Assembly: GCA_035693615.1 (NCBI GenBank)
Contig: DASSGH010000148.1
Span: forward strand, 1-64,000
DNA: 64,000 bases
Direction: 5' to 3'
Source: VAZQ01 sp035693615
Lineage (GTDB): Bacteria; Pseudomonadota; Alphaproteobacteria; Rhizobiales; Xanthobacteraceae
Below the pieces are notes generated by a model. It had not been told where the DNA came from. It did no database searches and worked only from the letters and a program-made list of their open reading frames with translations. The position numbers were made by a program, and so were the translations under genes. Below, piece after piece: positions 45,268 to 54,063 of the stretch (position 1 is its first letter; the number at the start of each line of letters is the position of its first letter).

Positions 45268-47964
45268 ATGTCGACGTATCGTCTCGACAAACTGTTTTCG
45301 CCGCGGTCCATCGCGGTTGTGGGTGCGAGCCCGCGCGACACGTCGGCCGGGCGCGCGGTCTTGAGAAATCTTCGCAGCGCCGGGTTCAAAGGGTCGATCA
45401 GCCTCGTCAACCCACACTACGGTGAGATCGAGGGGATCAAAGCCGTCAAAACCATCCAGGAGCTGCGCGAGGCACCCGACCTGCTCGTAATCGTCACGCC
45501 CCCGCAATCCATCCCCGGCATCGTCGCTGCGGCCGGCGAAAAAGGCGTGGCGGCGGCAATCATCATCACCGCGGGCTTGGGCCACGGGAAAGGTTCGCTC
45601 GCCGATGCCTGCGAGAGGGCAGCACGTAGGACCGGTCTGCGGCTCGTTGGGCCGAACTGTCTCGGGGTGTTGTCATCGCGCGGCAAGCTCAACGCCAGCT
45701 TCGCGGCGCGGACGCCGCCGGCGGGCGAACTCGCCCTCATCTCGCAATCCGGGGCCATAACGGCAGGCCTCATCGAGTGGGCGGCGGTGCACGACATCGG
45801 TTTCTCAGCGGTCGTGTCCCTGGGAGACAGGATCGATGTCGATTTCGGCGACCTGCTCGATTTCTTCGCGCTCGACGGCCGGACTAGGGCGATCTTGCTG
45901 TATGTCGAATCGATCAACAACGCGCGCAAGTTCATGTCGGCCGCACGTGCGGCGGCCCGCGTGAAGCCGGTGGTGGTCGTCAAATCCGGCCGTCATGCGC
46001 AAGCCGCCAAGGCGGCGCAGACGCATACCGGCGCGCTCGCCGGTGCCGACGCGGTCTACGACGCCGCCTTTCGCCGGGCCGGCCTCCTGCGGGTCCTCGA
46101 TCTCGATGAATTGTTTGCCGCCGCGGAGACGCTGGGGCGCGTACGGCCGTTTGCGGGCAAGCGGTTGGCAATCCTCACCAACGGCGGCGGGATCGGCGTC
46201 CTCGCCGTGGACCGGCTTGCGGATCTGGGCGGGACTCTCGCGGAAATTTCCCCAGAGACCTTGACACGACTCGATGCGGCGCTGCCGCCAATCTGGTCGC
46301 GCGCGAACCCGGTCGACATCGCCGGCGATGCCGATGCGACGCGTTATACCGCCGCGTTCGAGGCGCTGCTCGAAGATCGCCAAAACGATGCCGTGCTGGT
46401 CATGAATGTTCCGACCGCGCTCGCGTCGGCGCAGGCGGCGGCCAAATCAATCGCCGCCTCTGCCCACGGACATCGCAACCGCCTCATGCGGCCGAAGCCC
46501 GTCTTCGCCGCCTGGATAGGAACCAGCGATGCCGTCACGCCGATCTTCGAAGCCGCCGGCATTCCGAGCTACGCCACGGAATCCGACGCAGTGCGGGGCT
46601 TCATGCACCTGGTACGCTACCGGCAGGCGCTGGAGGCGATGATGGCGACGCCCCCGAGCCTGGCGCAGGACTTCAAGCCCGACGTCGCGGCCGCCCGCAC
46701 TGTTGTCGAGAAGGCGCTACAACGCGGAAGCACCTGGCTTGATCCGATCGAGAGCGCGCGCCTGCTCGAGGCCTATTCCATTCCAATCGCGCCGGCGCAG
46801 CTTGCTCGCGATGCCGATGAAGCCGCTGCCGCGGCGCGGCCGTTTCTGACGCAGGGATCGGGCGCGGTGGCGAAAATCCTGTCGCCGGACATCGTGCACA
46901 AATCCGAAGTCGGCGGCGTCAAGCTCAACCTCATCAGCGAGGGCGCGGTGCGCGAGGCGGTCGCCGACATTTTTGCACGCGCGCGCGCCGTGCGGCCGGA
47001 TGCGCACATCACCGGCGTGACCATCCATCCGATGGTCGTGCGCCCCAAGGCGCGCGAGTTGATTGCGGGAATTGCCGACGATCCGACCTTCGGCCCGGTT
47101 ATCGTGTTCGGCCGGGGCGGCACCGCGGTCGAGGTGATCGGCGACAAGGCGCTCGCGCTTCCGCCGCTCGATCTCAAGCTCGCAGGCGAGCTGATCGCCC
47201 GCACGCGGGTGTCGCGCGTGCTTAAGGGTTATCGCGACGTTCCCGCCGCGGATATCCACGCCATTGCGCTCCTGCTGGTCAAGCTTGCGCAACTCGCTGC
47301 CGATCTGCCGGAATTGCGTGAACTCGATCTCAATCCGGTGCTGGCCGATCAGAACGGCCTCATTGCCGTTGATGCCCGCATAGCGGTCGCTGCGGTCGAG
47401 CCGGCGGCCCGCGGGGGATCGAGCTCCCGCTTGGCCATCAGGCCCTACCCTAAGGAATGGGAACGACACGCCGAGCTTCGAGACGGGACGAAGATACGTG
47501 TACGGCCGGTCCGCCCCGAGGATGAGCCCCTGTACGGCCCGTTTTTCGCTGCGGTCACGCCGGAGGATTTGCGCCTGCGCTTCTTCGCCCCGGTTAAGGA
47601 GTTCGGCCACACCTTCATCGCACGTTTCACCCAGATCGATTACGCCCGCGCCATGGCGTTCATCGCCCTCGAGGAGGCATCCGGCGACATGCTCGGCGTC
47701 GTCCGCGTTCACGCCGATGCGAACTACGAGCACGGCGAATTCGCGATCTTGGTGCGGTCCGATATGAAAGGGCGCGGCCTCGGCTACCTGCTCATGCAGC
47801 TCATCGTCGAATACGCCCGATCGGAGGGCCTCACGACCATTGGCGGGCAAGTCTTGAGCGAGAACGCGACGATGTTGGCGATGTGCAGGGAGCTTGGATT
47901 CGAAATTCGATCCGACCCACAAGACCCCGACGCCTGCATCGTGAAGCTTGCTCTCTTTGGCTAA
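45268..47964 (+). CDS. ADP-forming acyl-CoA ligase fused to GNAT acetyltransferase
   Basis: An 898-residue fusion. Residues 1-460 are the CoA-binding and ligase-CoA domains of ADP-forming acetyl-CoA synthetase (SIAVVGASPRDTSAG; QTHTGALAG with the His expected to be phosphorylated). Residues about 470-700 are the ATP-grasp domain (IESARLLEAYSIPIAP; VIVFGRGGTAVEV). Residues about 730-898 are a GNAT domain (RVRPVRPEDEPLYGPFF; acetyl-CoA loop GRGLGYLLM). This matches the Pat-type protein lysine acetyltransferases that control acyl-CoA synthetases in proteobacteria. It may tune the CoA ligases of this organism. Fragments of a repeat-protein gene flank it on both sides. Confidence 0.87.
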   Translation: MSTYRLDKLFSPRSIAVVGASPRDTSAGRAVLRNLRSAGFKGSISLVNPHYGEIEGIKAVKTIQELREAPDLLVIVTPPQSIPGIVAAAGEKGVAAAIIITAGLGHGKGSLADACERAARRTGLRLVGPNCLGVLSSRGKLNASFAARTPPAGELALISQSGAITAGLIEWAAVHDIGFSAVVSLGDRIDVDFGDLLDFFALDGRTRAILLYVESINNARKFMSAARAAARVKPVVVVKSGRHAQAAKAAQTHTGALAGADAVYDAAFRRAGLLRVLDLDELFAAAETLGRVRPFAGKRLAILTNGGGIGVLAVDRLADLGGTLAEISPETLTRLDAALPPIWSRANPVDIAGDADATRYTAAFEALLEDRQNDAVLVMNVPTALASAQAAAKSIAASAHGHRNRLMRPKPVFAAWIGTSDAVTPIFEAAGIPSYATESDAVRGFMHLVRYRQALEAMMATPPSLAQDFKPDVAAARTVVEKALQRGSTWLDPIESARLLEAYSIPIAPAQLARDADEAAAAARPFLTQGSGAVAKILSPDIVHKSEVGGVKLNLISEGAVREAVADIFARARAVRPDAHITGVTIHPMVVRPKARELIAGIADDPTFGPVIVFGRGGTAVEVIGDKALALPPLDLKLAGELIARTRVSRVLKGYRDVPAADIHAIALLLVKLAQLAADLPELRELDLNPVLADQNGLIAVDARIAVAAVEPAARGGSSSRLAIRPYPKEWERHAELRDGTKIRVRPVRPEDEPLYGPFFAAVTPEDLRLRFFAPVKEFGHTFIARFTQIDYARAMAFIALEEASGDMLGVVRVHADANYEHGEFAILVRSDMKGRGLGYLLMQLIVEYARSEGLTTIGGQVLSENATMLAMCRELGFEIRSDPQDPDACIVKLALFG

Positions 47965-48392
47965 TCGACAGCGGCAGCGGCGGGCTGGAGATCTACGACA
48001 TCGCCAACAATGCGATCACCGGCGCCTTCTTCCTGGGCAACGTCGGGCTGGACTGGCAGTACGCCGGCGTCGGCCCGATCCAGGGTCCCGGCACATCCAA
48101 CCTGGTGCTGCGCAACGTCAACACCGGCGCATTCCAGGCCTACAACATCGCGGGCAATACGCTAGTGGGATCAGCCAGGCTTGGGTGCGGCCGGCTTGAA
48201 TTGGCAGCTCGGCGGCTTCGCCGGCTATCCAGCGAGCGGCGCCATGGGCAGTTCCGAAAATTCGACCTCTCAGCTCGTTCAGGCGAGGCGGGCTTCGGCA
48301 GCGGCAGCAGCGGGGCCGACAACTTGAACACCTCTTCTATCGGTATCGATACGTCACAGCAGACCTTTTTGACGACGTCACAGCACACATGA
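47965..48392 (+). pseudogene. Decayed copy of the repeat-protein C-terminal module
   Basis: Immediately after the stop of the CoA-ligase-GNAT gene the sequence codes for GLEIYDIANNAITGAFFLGNVGLDWQYAGVGPIQGPG in pieces nearly identical to the C-terminal part of the 41493-43391 protein. Compared with that gene there is one extra base near 48179 and one missing base near 48294. The frame is therefore lost and then regained, ending SSIGIDTSQQTFLTTSQHT. No start codon or ribosome site belongs to it. Confidence 0.75.
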
Positions 48393-48466
48393 GGGCGCAG
48401 GACTTTCGCACGATACCTCGAAAGCCAACAATGTCTTCAGCTGCGGAAGAGGATTCGACTCCGACG

Positions 48467-49645
48467 TCAGCTCCCGCGCGCATGGAAGAGCATGGGTGCA
48501 TAGAGCAGCGCAAACCCTCCAAAAGCAACGATCCAAGCAAGCGCTGCGACATGGATGAGTACCATGGTCCAAGCGGGGAGCAGCGCAGCTCCGATCCGTG
48601 CCAGCGCCGCCAGCACGACGGCGGCGTATATGACTTGTGTGCCAGTTCGCGTGACGAGTTCGTGGCCGGTGTGACCCAGGCTCGCCCGCGTCATTACCGC
48701 GAGTGTCATTGCCCCGACAGCTCCGGCCATCCACGCATGCAGGCTGGCACTCTGCACGACCAGGCCGAAAGCAGCCAATCCTGCAAGCGCGAAGCCGAGC
48801 GGGATAAAGGCGTAGGCGACGTGCAGAACGAAGACCAGGCGTTCGCGGGTCGTTCGCTCTCCCGCCCAGCGGGCAAGGCGCACGAGATGAAGGATTCCGG
48901 CGACGCACAAGGCCACGCCGGATATCAGGACGTCAGGTGCGATGATCCACAGGCAAAGCGCAGCCACGCTTAAAGTGAGCGCCGCCATATCGAATCTTCC
49001 GAACGGGATCGGCAGACGGCCGGGATTCGCCCGCACCAGCCAATTACGTGTGAAACTGGGAATGACGCGCCCGCCAACGAGCATGACAAGAAGGAGAACG
49101 GCCGTCACTCCGGTTCGGAGCGCGTATTCCACCGCGCCAGAGAGATGCGATTCAACATGAAAAGCGGCATTTGCGAGCGCAAGGATCGTCACCGGAATAA
49201 GGATTTTCATATTCCGCCAATTCTGCCCCGCGACGATTTCACGCGCCATCACTCCAACAACGAGTATAAGGAACGCGCCGTCAATGATCGCTGTTAATAC
49301 CCAGCCGAGATAGGCCGAAAAGGAGACGGCGAGGCGACCTAACATCCAGAGGACCACAAGAAAAAGCAGCGGCATCCCCTGCAACGGCAGCCTTCCGGTC
49401 CAGTTTGGGATCGCCGTCAGCAGGAACCCTGTAAGGACGGCAGGCACGTAACCGAAGAGCATCTCATGCGCGTGCCAGTCGCGCGGCGCAAATAATGTCG
49501 GAACCGCAACTTCGCCCTCGAAGAGCGGCAACCACAGCGCCATGGAGAGTGCCGCCTGGCATGCGCCGAAAAAGAAAAAGGGACGGAAGCCGTATGAGAA
49601 AAGAGCGGGGCCTCGATACGGTTTGAGACGCGGGATTGGGCTCAT
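48467..49645 (-). CDS. nnrS: NnrS family heme/copper membrane protein
   Basis: A 392-residue polytopic membrane protein with about twelve hydrophobic segments. Family features are ALFSYGFRPFFFFGACQA at the start, RDWHAHEMLFGY with its His pair, SHLSG and MTRASLGHTGHEL. NnrS proteins are made under nitrogen-oxide stress and protect against nitric oxide. The start is the ATG at 49645, 27 bases after the nirK stop, so the two genes are probably co-transcribed. Confidence 0.9.
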   Translation of the reverse strand: MSPIPRLKPYRGPALFSYGFRPFFFFGACQAALSMALWLPLFEGEVAVPTLFAPRDWHAHEMLFGYVPAVLTGFLLTAIPNWTGRLPLQGMPLLFLVVLWMLGRLAVSFSAYLGWVLTAIIDGAFLILVVGVMAREIVAGQNWRNMKILIPVTILALANAAFHVESHLSGAVEYALRTGVTAVLLLVMLVGGRVIPSFTRNWLVRANPGRLPIPFGRFDMAALTLSVAALCLWIIAPDVLISGVALCVAGILHLVRLARWAGERTTRERLVFVLHVAYAFIPLGFALAGLAAFGLVVQSASLHAWMAGAVGAMTLAVMTRASLGHTGHELVTRTGTQVIYAAVVLAALARIGAALLPAWTMVLIHVAALAWIVAFGGFALLYAPMLFHARGS

Positions 49646-49672
49646 GGTGCGGCGTTCCACGCGGCGATTATG

Positions 49673-51103
49673 CTAGTGGCCGCTTCCCGGTTCCACTTTG
49701 CCCTCAAAGATCTCTGGCTTTGCGTCGCCCTCCACTTGCAGAATTCCAACTAACCCGCGTTCGGCGCGCGAGAGCGCGTGGTCCACCAGAATATAATTGC
49801 CCGGCACATCGAGCCTGAACTCGACAATGGTTGCGCCCCCGGGGGGTACGGTAACGGTTTGTACCCCGCGGGCCGGCGGACTTTGCAAATCTCCGAGGCT
49901 ATAAACCCGGTCAAAGATTTCGCCGATGACATGGAAGGACGAGGTGTAATTGGGTCCGCCCACGCCGAAAAAGATCCGGACTGTGTCGCCGACCTTCGCT
50001 TTCATTGGATGCAGTTTGGACAGAGCCCCCACGGAACCGTTGAAGACGAAATATTCCGGCCGTTCGTGTAAAAGCTTCTCGACGCTGAATTCCTGACTCC
50101 CGCGCTGCCCGAACGCAGCCTCCGTGTAGATTTCTCCCTGCATCACGTAGAGTTCATGATCGACCTGCACCAATCCGCCCTCGGGCTCGACCAAGATCAA
50201 GCCGTACATCCCGTTGGCAATGTGATGGGCCACCATCGGGGTGGCGCAATGATACACGTAGATACCGGGCACCAGCGCCTTGAACTTGACCACCTTCTCA
50301 TGGCCTGGATCAGCTTGTGTAGCTGCTGCGCCGCCGCCTGGCCCGGTAGCCGCATGAAAATCCACGGAGTGAATCATGCTGCTGTCGGCAGCGTTCTTGA
50401 GGTGCACCTCAACCGTATCGCCGACGCGAACCCGCAGGAACGGGCCGGGGACCTTGCCATTGAAGGTCCAAAAGCCAAACGTCGCTCCTTCCGCGAGTCT
50501 GCCCTCGAGCTCGACCGTGATCAGGTCAACGCGGACGGTCTGCGGGGCGCGCGCGCCGATCGGCGGCGGCAGGTCGGTTGCTTCGCGCGTGATAACCGCT
50601 TCGACGACGGTTTGCGCAGGGGGTCGTGGCGTAACGAGGAATTGCCCTTTCATTCCGGCAAGCTCATGGCCAGGCACGCTGCACAGATACGTAAAGTCTC
50701 CAGCGCGTTCGGCTCGGAAGGCGAGCGTTGTGCTGGAACCCCGTCCGGTGATCCGGGGCGATTTGGCGTTTTGATCGGGAAAAATGATGTCGTGTTCCGC
50801 GCCTTCACCGTTCATCAACGTGATCTGGGCCACTTGGCCCTCGGCTGCCGATAGGACCGGATTGACCTGGCCGTCGATCATCCCGCCGATACCGATGAAA
50901 ACCATCCGTCCCTCGGCGATTCCCGACCGAAGGGTGTAGCGAATATCGGGAATGTAGCTGACCGACCCGCGCTGCGGAGGCGCTGCGGGAGCGAGCGTTG
51001 CAGCGGGCGGGGACGTCCCGGCGGGTGCAGCTGCCGCGCTGGCTGCAAGATATGCGATCACGTCCCGGCGCTCGTTCTCGGTCTTGAGTCCGGGAAAGGG
51101 CAT
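49673..51103 (-). CDS. nirK: Copper nitrite reductase NirK with N-terminal cupredoxin domain (downstream part of a split fusion)
   Basis: The frame codes for a plastocyanin-like domain (FTYLCSVPGHELAGMKG, Cys-x4-His-x4-Met type 1 copper site) followed by the two-domain NirK core: IHSVDFHAA with type 1 and type 2 His and the catalytic Asp, YHCATPMVAHHIANGMYG with type 2 and type 1 ligands, and NYTSSFHVIGEIFD with the third type 2 His. NirK reduces nitrite to nitric oxide in the periplasm. The frame continues upstream as LDPQKSVPDNK and MPFPG, the end of a cytochrome c domain whose beginning is coded in another frame at 51058-51543. A one-base frameshift near 51134-51141 separates them, so the intact gene would run 51543 to 49673. 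Confidence 0.88.
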   Translation of the reverse strand: MPFPGLKTENERRDVIAYLAASAAAAPAGTSPPAATLAPAAPPQRGSVSYIPDIRYTLRSGIAEGRMVFIGIGGMIDGQVNPVLSAAEGQVAQITLMNGEGAEHDIIFPDQNAKSPRITGRGSSTTLAFRAERAGDFTYLCSVPGHELAGMKGQFLVTPRPPAQTVVEAVITREATDLPPPIGARAPQTVRVDLITVELEGRLAEGATFGFWTFNGKVPGPFLRVRVGDTVEVHLKNAADSSMIHSVDFHAATGPGGGAAATQADPGHEKVVKFKALVPGIYVYHCATPMVAHHIANGMYGLILVEPEGGLVQVDHELYVMQGEIYTEAAFGQRGSQEFSVEKLLHERPEYFVFNGSVGALSKLHPMKAKVGDTVRIFFGVGGPNYTSSFHVIGEIFDRVYSLGDLQSPPARGVQTVTVPPGGATIVEFRLDVPGNYILVDHALSRAERGLVGILQVEGDAKPEIFEGKVEPGSGH

Positions 51104-51543
51104 CTTGTTGTCGGGGACGGACTTTTGTGGGTCGAGAAGAACTGGTCGAGGGTTGCCCCGTCCCAGCTCAGCCCGGATGCCCGGAGGGCCGCTGAGTAGG
51201 CAAAGCCGGGCTCGCTTCCAGCTCTTTTACCTACGATCGCTGCGAGTGTGGGGCCAATCCCATTTTTTCCTGGCTCGAGCGAGTGACAGGCCTGGCACTT
51301 GCGATAGACCTGACGGCCTTGCTCTCGGTCACCGCCCGAACCCGTCACGGGCTGGGCGGCGGTCTGGACCTGCCGCTGCACAGCTAAAGTGGGAGGCTGG
51401 ACCGGTTCAGCTTGGGGTCTCGCGGCTTCCGGTGCCGTCTGTCCCACTGCGACGGTTTGAGGCGGCGATTTAGGATAAGGCAGGAGCAGAACTCCGGCCA
51501 CTACGAGCGCCGAAAAAACGATAGCCACTGCAAGCTCCCGCAT
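51058..51543 (-). CDS. Cytochrome c domain of the NirK fusion (upstream part, frameshifted)
   Basis: It starts MRELAVAIVFSALVVAGVLLLPYP, a signal anchor, then a Pro/Gln-rich linker and a class I cytochrome c with YRKCQACHSLEPGKNGIGP. After LDQFF the frame departs and ends in unrelated residues. In the next frame LDPQKSVPDNKMPFPGL, with the axial Met, carries on directly into the cupredoxin-NirK sequence. The domain would feed electrons to NirK. The break may be a sequencing or assembly error or a real mutation. Confidence 0.78.
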   Translation of the reverse strand: MRELAVAIVFSALVVAGVLLLPYPKSPPQTVAVGQTAPEAARPQAEPVQPPTLAVQRQVQTAAQPVTGSGGDREQGRQVYRKCQACHSLEPGKNGIGPTLAAIVGKRAGSEPGFAYSAALRASGLSWDGATLDQFFSTHKSPSPTTRCPFPDSRPRTSAGT

Positions 51544-51558
51544 GTCCCACCCCTAAGA

Positions 51559-51714
51559 TTAAAACAGTAGGAGAAGTCCGCCGAATTCTTCGTCGCCGAG
51601 CGGCACGTGCCAGATCACCGCCGCGGGCGCCGTATCGTCGACGTCATCGCCGATGTCGAACGGCAAATCCGCCGCGGGGGGCTGGTTCGAATAAATCATG
51701 GGATCACGTGGCAT
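51559..51714 (-). CDS. Possible 51-residue acidic small protein
   Basis: An open frame between doxX and the nirK fusion on the same strand, beginning MPRDPMIYSNQPPAADLPF and ending VPLGDEEFGGLLLLF. It is acidic with a hydrophobic end. No good ribosome site is seen and no family is recognised. It fills most of the gap in what looks like one operon. Confidence 0.4.
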   Translation of the reverse strand: MPRDPMIYSNQPPAADLPFDIGDDVDDTAPAAVIWHVPLGDEEFGGLLLLF

Positions 51715-51783
51715 GCTCAGCGCTTCAACGTGGGGATGTACACAGCGGCGGCGCGCGCCGCCGCCGCATCGCTTCTATTTGAT

Positions 51784-52269
51784 TTAGGCGACCAGGAACC
51801 GCAGCGACGGGCGCTGCTCGATGAACGAAAGCTTCTCCAACCAACCGTCGATGCCCCAGACGTGTCCGGCGCGGTTCGCGATCAGATAGACGCACAGCGT
51901 CGCGTAGACGATGTGGTAATCGACGATGAAGTTGTTCCGGTTTTCGATGAACGGCCAGTCCATGTGCGCGGTCCAATACATCAGCAGAAGCGCCACGCCG
52001 AATGCCGCGCTGACGCGAACCATCAAGCCAACTAGGAGCGAAAGCCCGATCAAGAGATGACCGTAGCTGACCAGGAACGTTAGAACGGGATCGATGGTGG
52101 GCGTGGCGAGCACGGCATAGACGTCGTGGAAGGTTTTTGTTTGGTTAAGGAACGCCACCGCACTGAATTTCGGATTGAACACCTGATGCGACGCGGCGTA
52201 GAGGAACGTCCACGCCATAAGGAGGCGGAAAGTGAGAATGAAACCGCGCTCGGAGCTTGATTGCGTCAT
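51784..52269 (-). CDS. DoxX family membrane protein
   Basis: A 161-residue protein with four hydrophobic segments (LTFRLLMAWTFLYAASHQV; LTFLVSYGHLLIGLSLLVGL; VSAAFGVALLLMYWTAH; DYHIVYATLCVYLIANRAG). This is the DoxX layout with the conserved His and Gly residues in helix 2. Members take part in quinone-linked redox or membrane stress functions. It is the first gene of the leftward run doxX, small ORF, nirK fusion, nnrS, with a FixK-type box 75 bases before its ATG. Confidence 0.75.
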   Translation of the reverse strand: MTQSSSERGFILTFRLLMAWTFLYAASHQVFNPKFSAVAFLNQTKTFHDVYAVLATPTIDPVLTFLVSYGHLLIGLSLLVGLMVRVSAAFGVALLLMYWTAHMDWPFIENRNNFIVDYHIVYATLCVYLIANRAGHVWGIDGWLEKLSFIEQRPSLRFLVA

Positions 52270-52343
52270 GACCTGATCCCTTGCCTTTGCTTCATGCCCC
52301 CGCTGGGGCCCTTTTGCATTACCGTGCGTCGCAAGCCGGAATG

Positions 52344-52357
52344 TTGATCCAGGTCAA
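52344..52357. promoter_or_regulatory. FNR/FixK-type box TTGATCCAGGTCAA
   Basis: It fits TTGAT-N4-GTCAA, an accepted variant of the FNR/FixK site. It lies 75 bases upstream of doxX on -, and so before the likely doxX-nirK-nnrS operon. Confidence 0.65.
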
Positions 52358-52401
52358 AGTCCATCGAAGGAACGTGTCGCCGGCTGCGCGCGGCCGCGAG
52401 A

Positions 52402-52737
52402 TTAGGGCTCGAGTGTCTGCAGATAGGCGATGACGTCCGTGGTCTGATCGGCATCAAGCCTGAACTGCGGCATCGTCGGATGGGTGGTCATGATTCCCTC
52501 CGACAACCGACGGCGCACATTTTCGATTGGAAATTTCTGATGAAAAGTGCGGAACAGGGGCGCGGTTGCGAGAGGGCTCTCGCTGACCTTGTCGATGGAA
52601 TGGCATTGCGCGCAATGAGCGCGTACGAAGGTCAGGCCTCTTTGCGCGGCCGGCGATTGCGCGAAAGCTGAGGGGGCATGCACCAACAACGCAAGGCTCA
52701 GGACAAGTCCAACCCGGACGAACTGTTTTCGTGACAT
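52402..52737 (-). CDS. Class I cytochrome c, small
   Basis: A 111-residue protein with a signal peptide (MSRKQFVRVGLVLSLALLVHAPSAFAQ), heme site CAQCH and a distal MPQF Met ligand (HPTMPQFRL). It resembles the cytochrome at 57381-57719 in length and in the segment FPIENVRRRLSEGIMTTHPTMP. It overlaps the end of the DUF6455 gene by 40 bases. The likely role is periplasmic electron transfer in low-oxygen respiration. Confidence 0.88.
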   Translation of the reverse strand: MSRKQFVRVGLVLSLALLVHAPSAFAQSPAAQRGLTFVRAHCAQCHSIDKVSESPLATAPLFRTFHQKFPIENVRRRLSEGIMTTHPTMPQFRLDADQTTDVIAYLQTLEP

Positions 52738-53165
52738 TCAGATCCCTTCGCGGCGCGCCGCGCAGTGCGTTCGGTCATCAAAGCGCTGATTGTCGGCGCG
52801 TTCGGACAGTATCCGGTCCAAGCGGGATGAGAGGGGTGGATCGTCAGATCGTACTCGCATTTTCGTTTGCTTCCGCACAAGGTGCAAACTCTCTCGAGAT
52901 CGCGAAGGACCTGCGGTTCGACACCCGCAAGATTGACCTGCTCCAGCCGCCGGGACAGCAGATCCGCGGAGTCCGGCCACTTGCCGGCGAGAACAGACAG
53001 CTCGCCCCGGCTCATGCCCAGGTCGCGCGCCATATGCTCCACTTCGGCAGGACCACAGCTTGCAAGCTCCGCTAGCCTTTTGCGTCTGCGGCTCCAATCT
53101 TGGAACCAACGACCAAATCGGCCAAAGAGGCCTGGTCGTTCATCGGTTTGGGTTGCCCGAAACAT
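52698..53165 (-). CDS. DUF6455-like protein with Cys cluster
   Basis: A 155-residue protein; ATG 53165 has GGGAGG six bases upstream, and the longer frame before it lacks sense. It contains RDLGMSRGELSVLAGKWP and ERVCTLCGSKRKCEYDL with a further YCPN, giving four Cys able to bind metal or an Fe-S cluster. This pattern matches the DUF6455 family, often found near denitrification and fnr-type genes. Function is unknown. Confidence 0.65.
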   Translation of the reverse strand: MFRATQTDERPGLFGRFGRWFQDWSRRRKRLAELASCGPAEVEHMARDLGMSRGELSVLAGKWPDSADLLSRRLEQVNLAGVEPQVLRDLERVCTLCGSKRKCEYDLTIHPSHPAWTGYCPNAPTISALMTERTARRAAKGSECHENSSSGLDLS

Positions 53166-53262
53166 TCTAGCCTCCCTGCACTCAACGGGCGTCGCATCGT
53201 ATCTTTCGGGGCACCACATGTTCATCGATCCCTGCTGATACTCCCGACGCCCTTCGCACCTC

Positions 53263-53949
53263 CTAAGCATTGAGCCGGCGCAGCGCTGAGCGGTTGCGCA
53301 ACAGGATCCGGCGCCGCTTTGCGACTTCAATCGTCGCCGCGTCTTCCAAAATTTTTAGCGTGCGTGAAACCGTTTCGATGGTCAGGCCGAGATAATCGGC
53401 GATGTCCTGCCGCGACATCGAGAGCTCGACTGCTCCGGCGCTGGGCGCGCGTTCCGCCATTTCCAACAGAAAGCCCGCCACCCGCTCTTCCGCGCTCTTG
53501 ATCAGCACGAGCGAGTGTTCTTGCACTCGTTGGAGCTCGCGGGCAGTCAGCGCCCACATCTCGCGGGCGACCTCGTTGTCCCGCGCCGCAAGCGCCATGA
53601 CCGTGCTGCGTTTGATCACCGTAATGTTGCAGTCGGTGATCGCCTCGGCTGAAAACGTGTGTTCATCTCCCGTCTCCAAGCCGAAGATGTCGCCGGGCAG
53701 ATAGAACGCGCCGATCTGACGCCGTCCATCCACGAGAACCTTATAGGTTCGCACCGTGCCGCTGACGACCTTGTAGAGGTAATCGGCGGGCTCGTTCTCG
53801 CCATAGATCTCCGAATTGGCGACAAACGGCATGCACGCACCCATAAGTTCGATCGCGCCGGCTTGCGTGGCGACAGCAAGCGGCGCACCAGGAGATTGCG
53901 CTCGCCGCTGCTTGAAGTAACCATTCCGGATTGTGGTCTGCGTCAGCAT
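53263..53949 (-). CDS. fixK: Crp/Fnr family regulator, FixK type
   Basis: A 228-residue regulator; ATG 53949 has GGAGGG at a good distance, while the ATG 21 bases earlier has none. It has a cyclic-nucleotide-like effector fold (EPADYLYKVVSGTVRTYKV; YLPGDIFGLE), a dimer helix and the helix-turn-helix LSMSRQDIADYLGLTIETVSRTLKIL. The E-x-x-S-R in the recognition helix is that of FNR/FixK proteins reading TTGAT. The N-terminus lacks the four-Cys set of oxygen-sensing FNR, so it is FixK-like and its activity would be set by transcription. A 46-base hairpin element ends 46 bases before its start. Confidence 0.85.
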   Translation of the reverse strand: MLTQTTIRNGYFKQRRAQSPGAPLAVATQAGAIELMGACMPFVANSEIYGENEPADYLYKVVSGTVRTYKVLVDGRRQIGAFYLPGDIFGLETGDEHTFSAEAITDCNITVIKRSTVMALAARDNEVAREMWALTARELQRVQEHSLVLIKSAEERVAGFLLEMAERAPSAGAVELSMSRQDIADYLGLTIETVSRTLKILEDAATIEVAKRRRILLRNRSALRRLNA

Positions 53950-53995
53950 GGCTCGTGCCCTCCATTGCATGTGTCATTGGTAGCGGCCGCGCGAG

Positions 53996-54041
53996 GAGCC
54001 GAAAATTCCGATAAAATGCCTCCGGGCTACCCCGGAGGCGC
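53996..54041 (-). promoter_or_regulatory. 46-base hairpin element, copy A
   Basis: Read leftward it consists of a GCGCCTCCGGGG/CCGGAGGC stem-loop followed by CGGAATTTTCGGCTC. It ends 46 bases before the fixK-like ATG. The same element, with identical internal spacing, lies 45-46 bases before the gene at 56465. It is also just before fixL on the other strand. Confidence 0.6.
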
Positions 54042-54063
54042 AACCGCCAACCAAAGGCTCACG

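Noticed and set aside
45216..47964. Insertion of the CoA ligase-GNAT gene by a transposon into a repeat-protein gene
   Set aside because: I see no terminal inverted repeats, target duplication or transposase, and the flanking fragments are not the two halves of one gene (both carry C-terminal parts).
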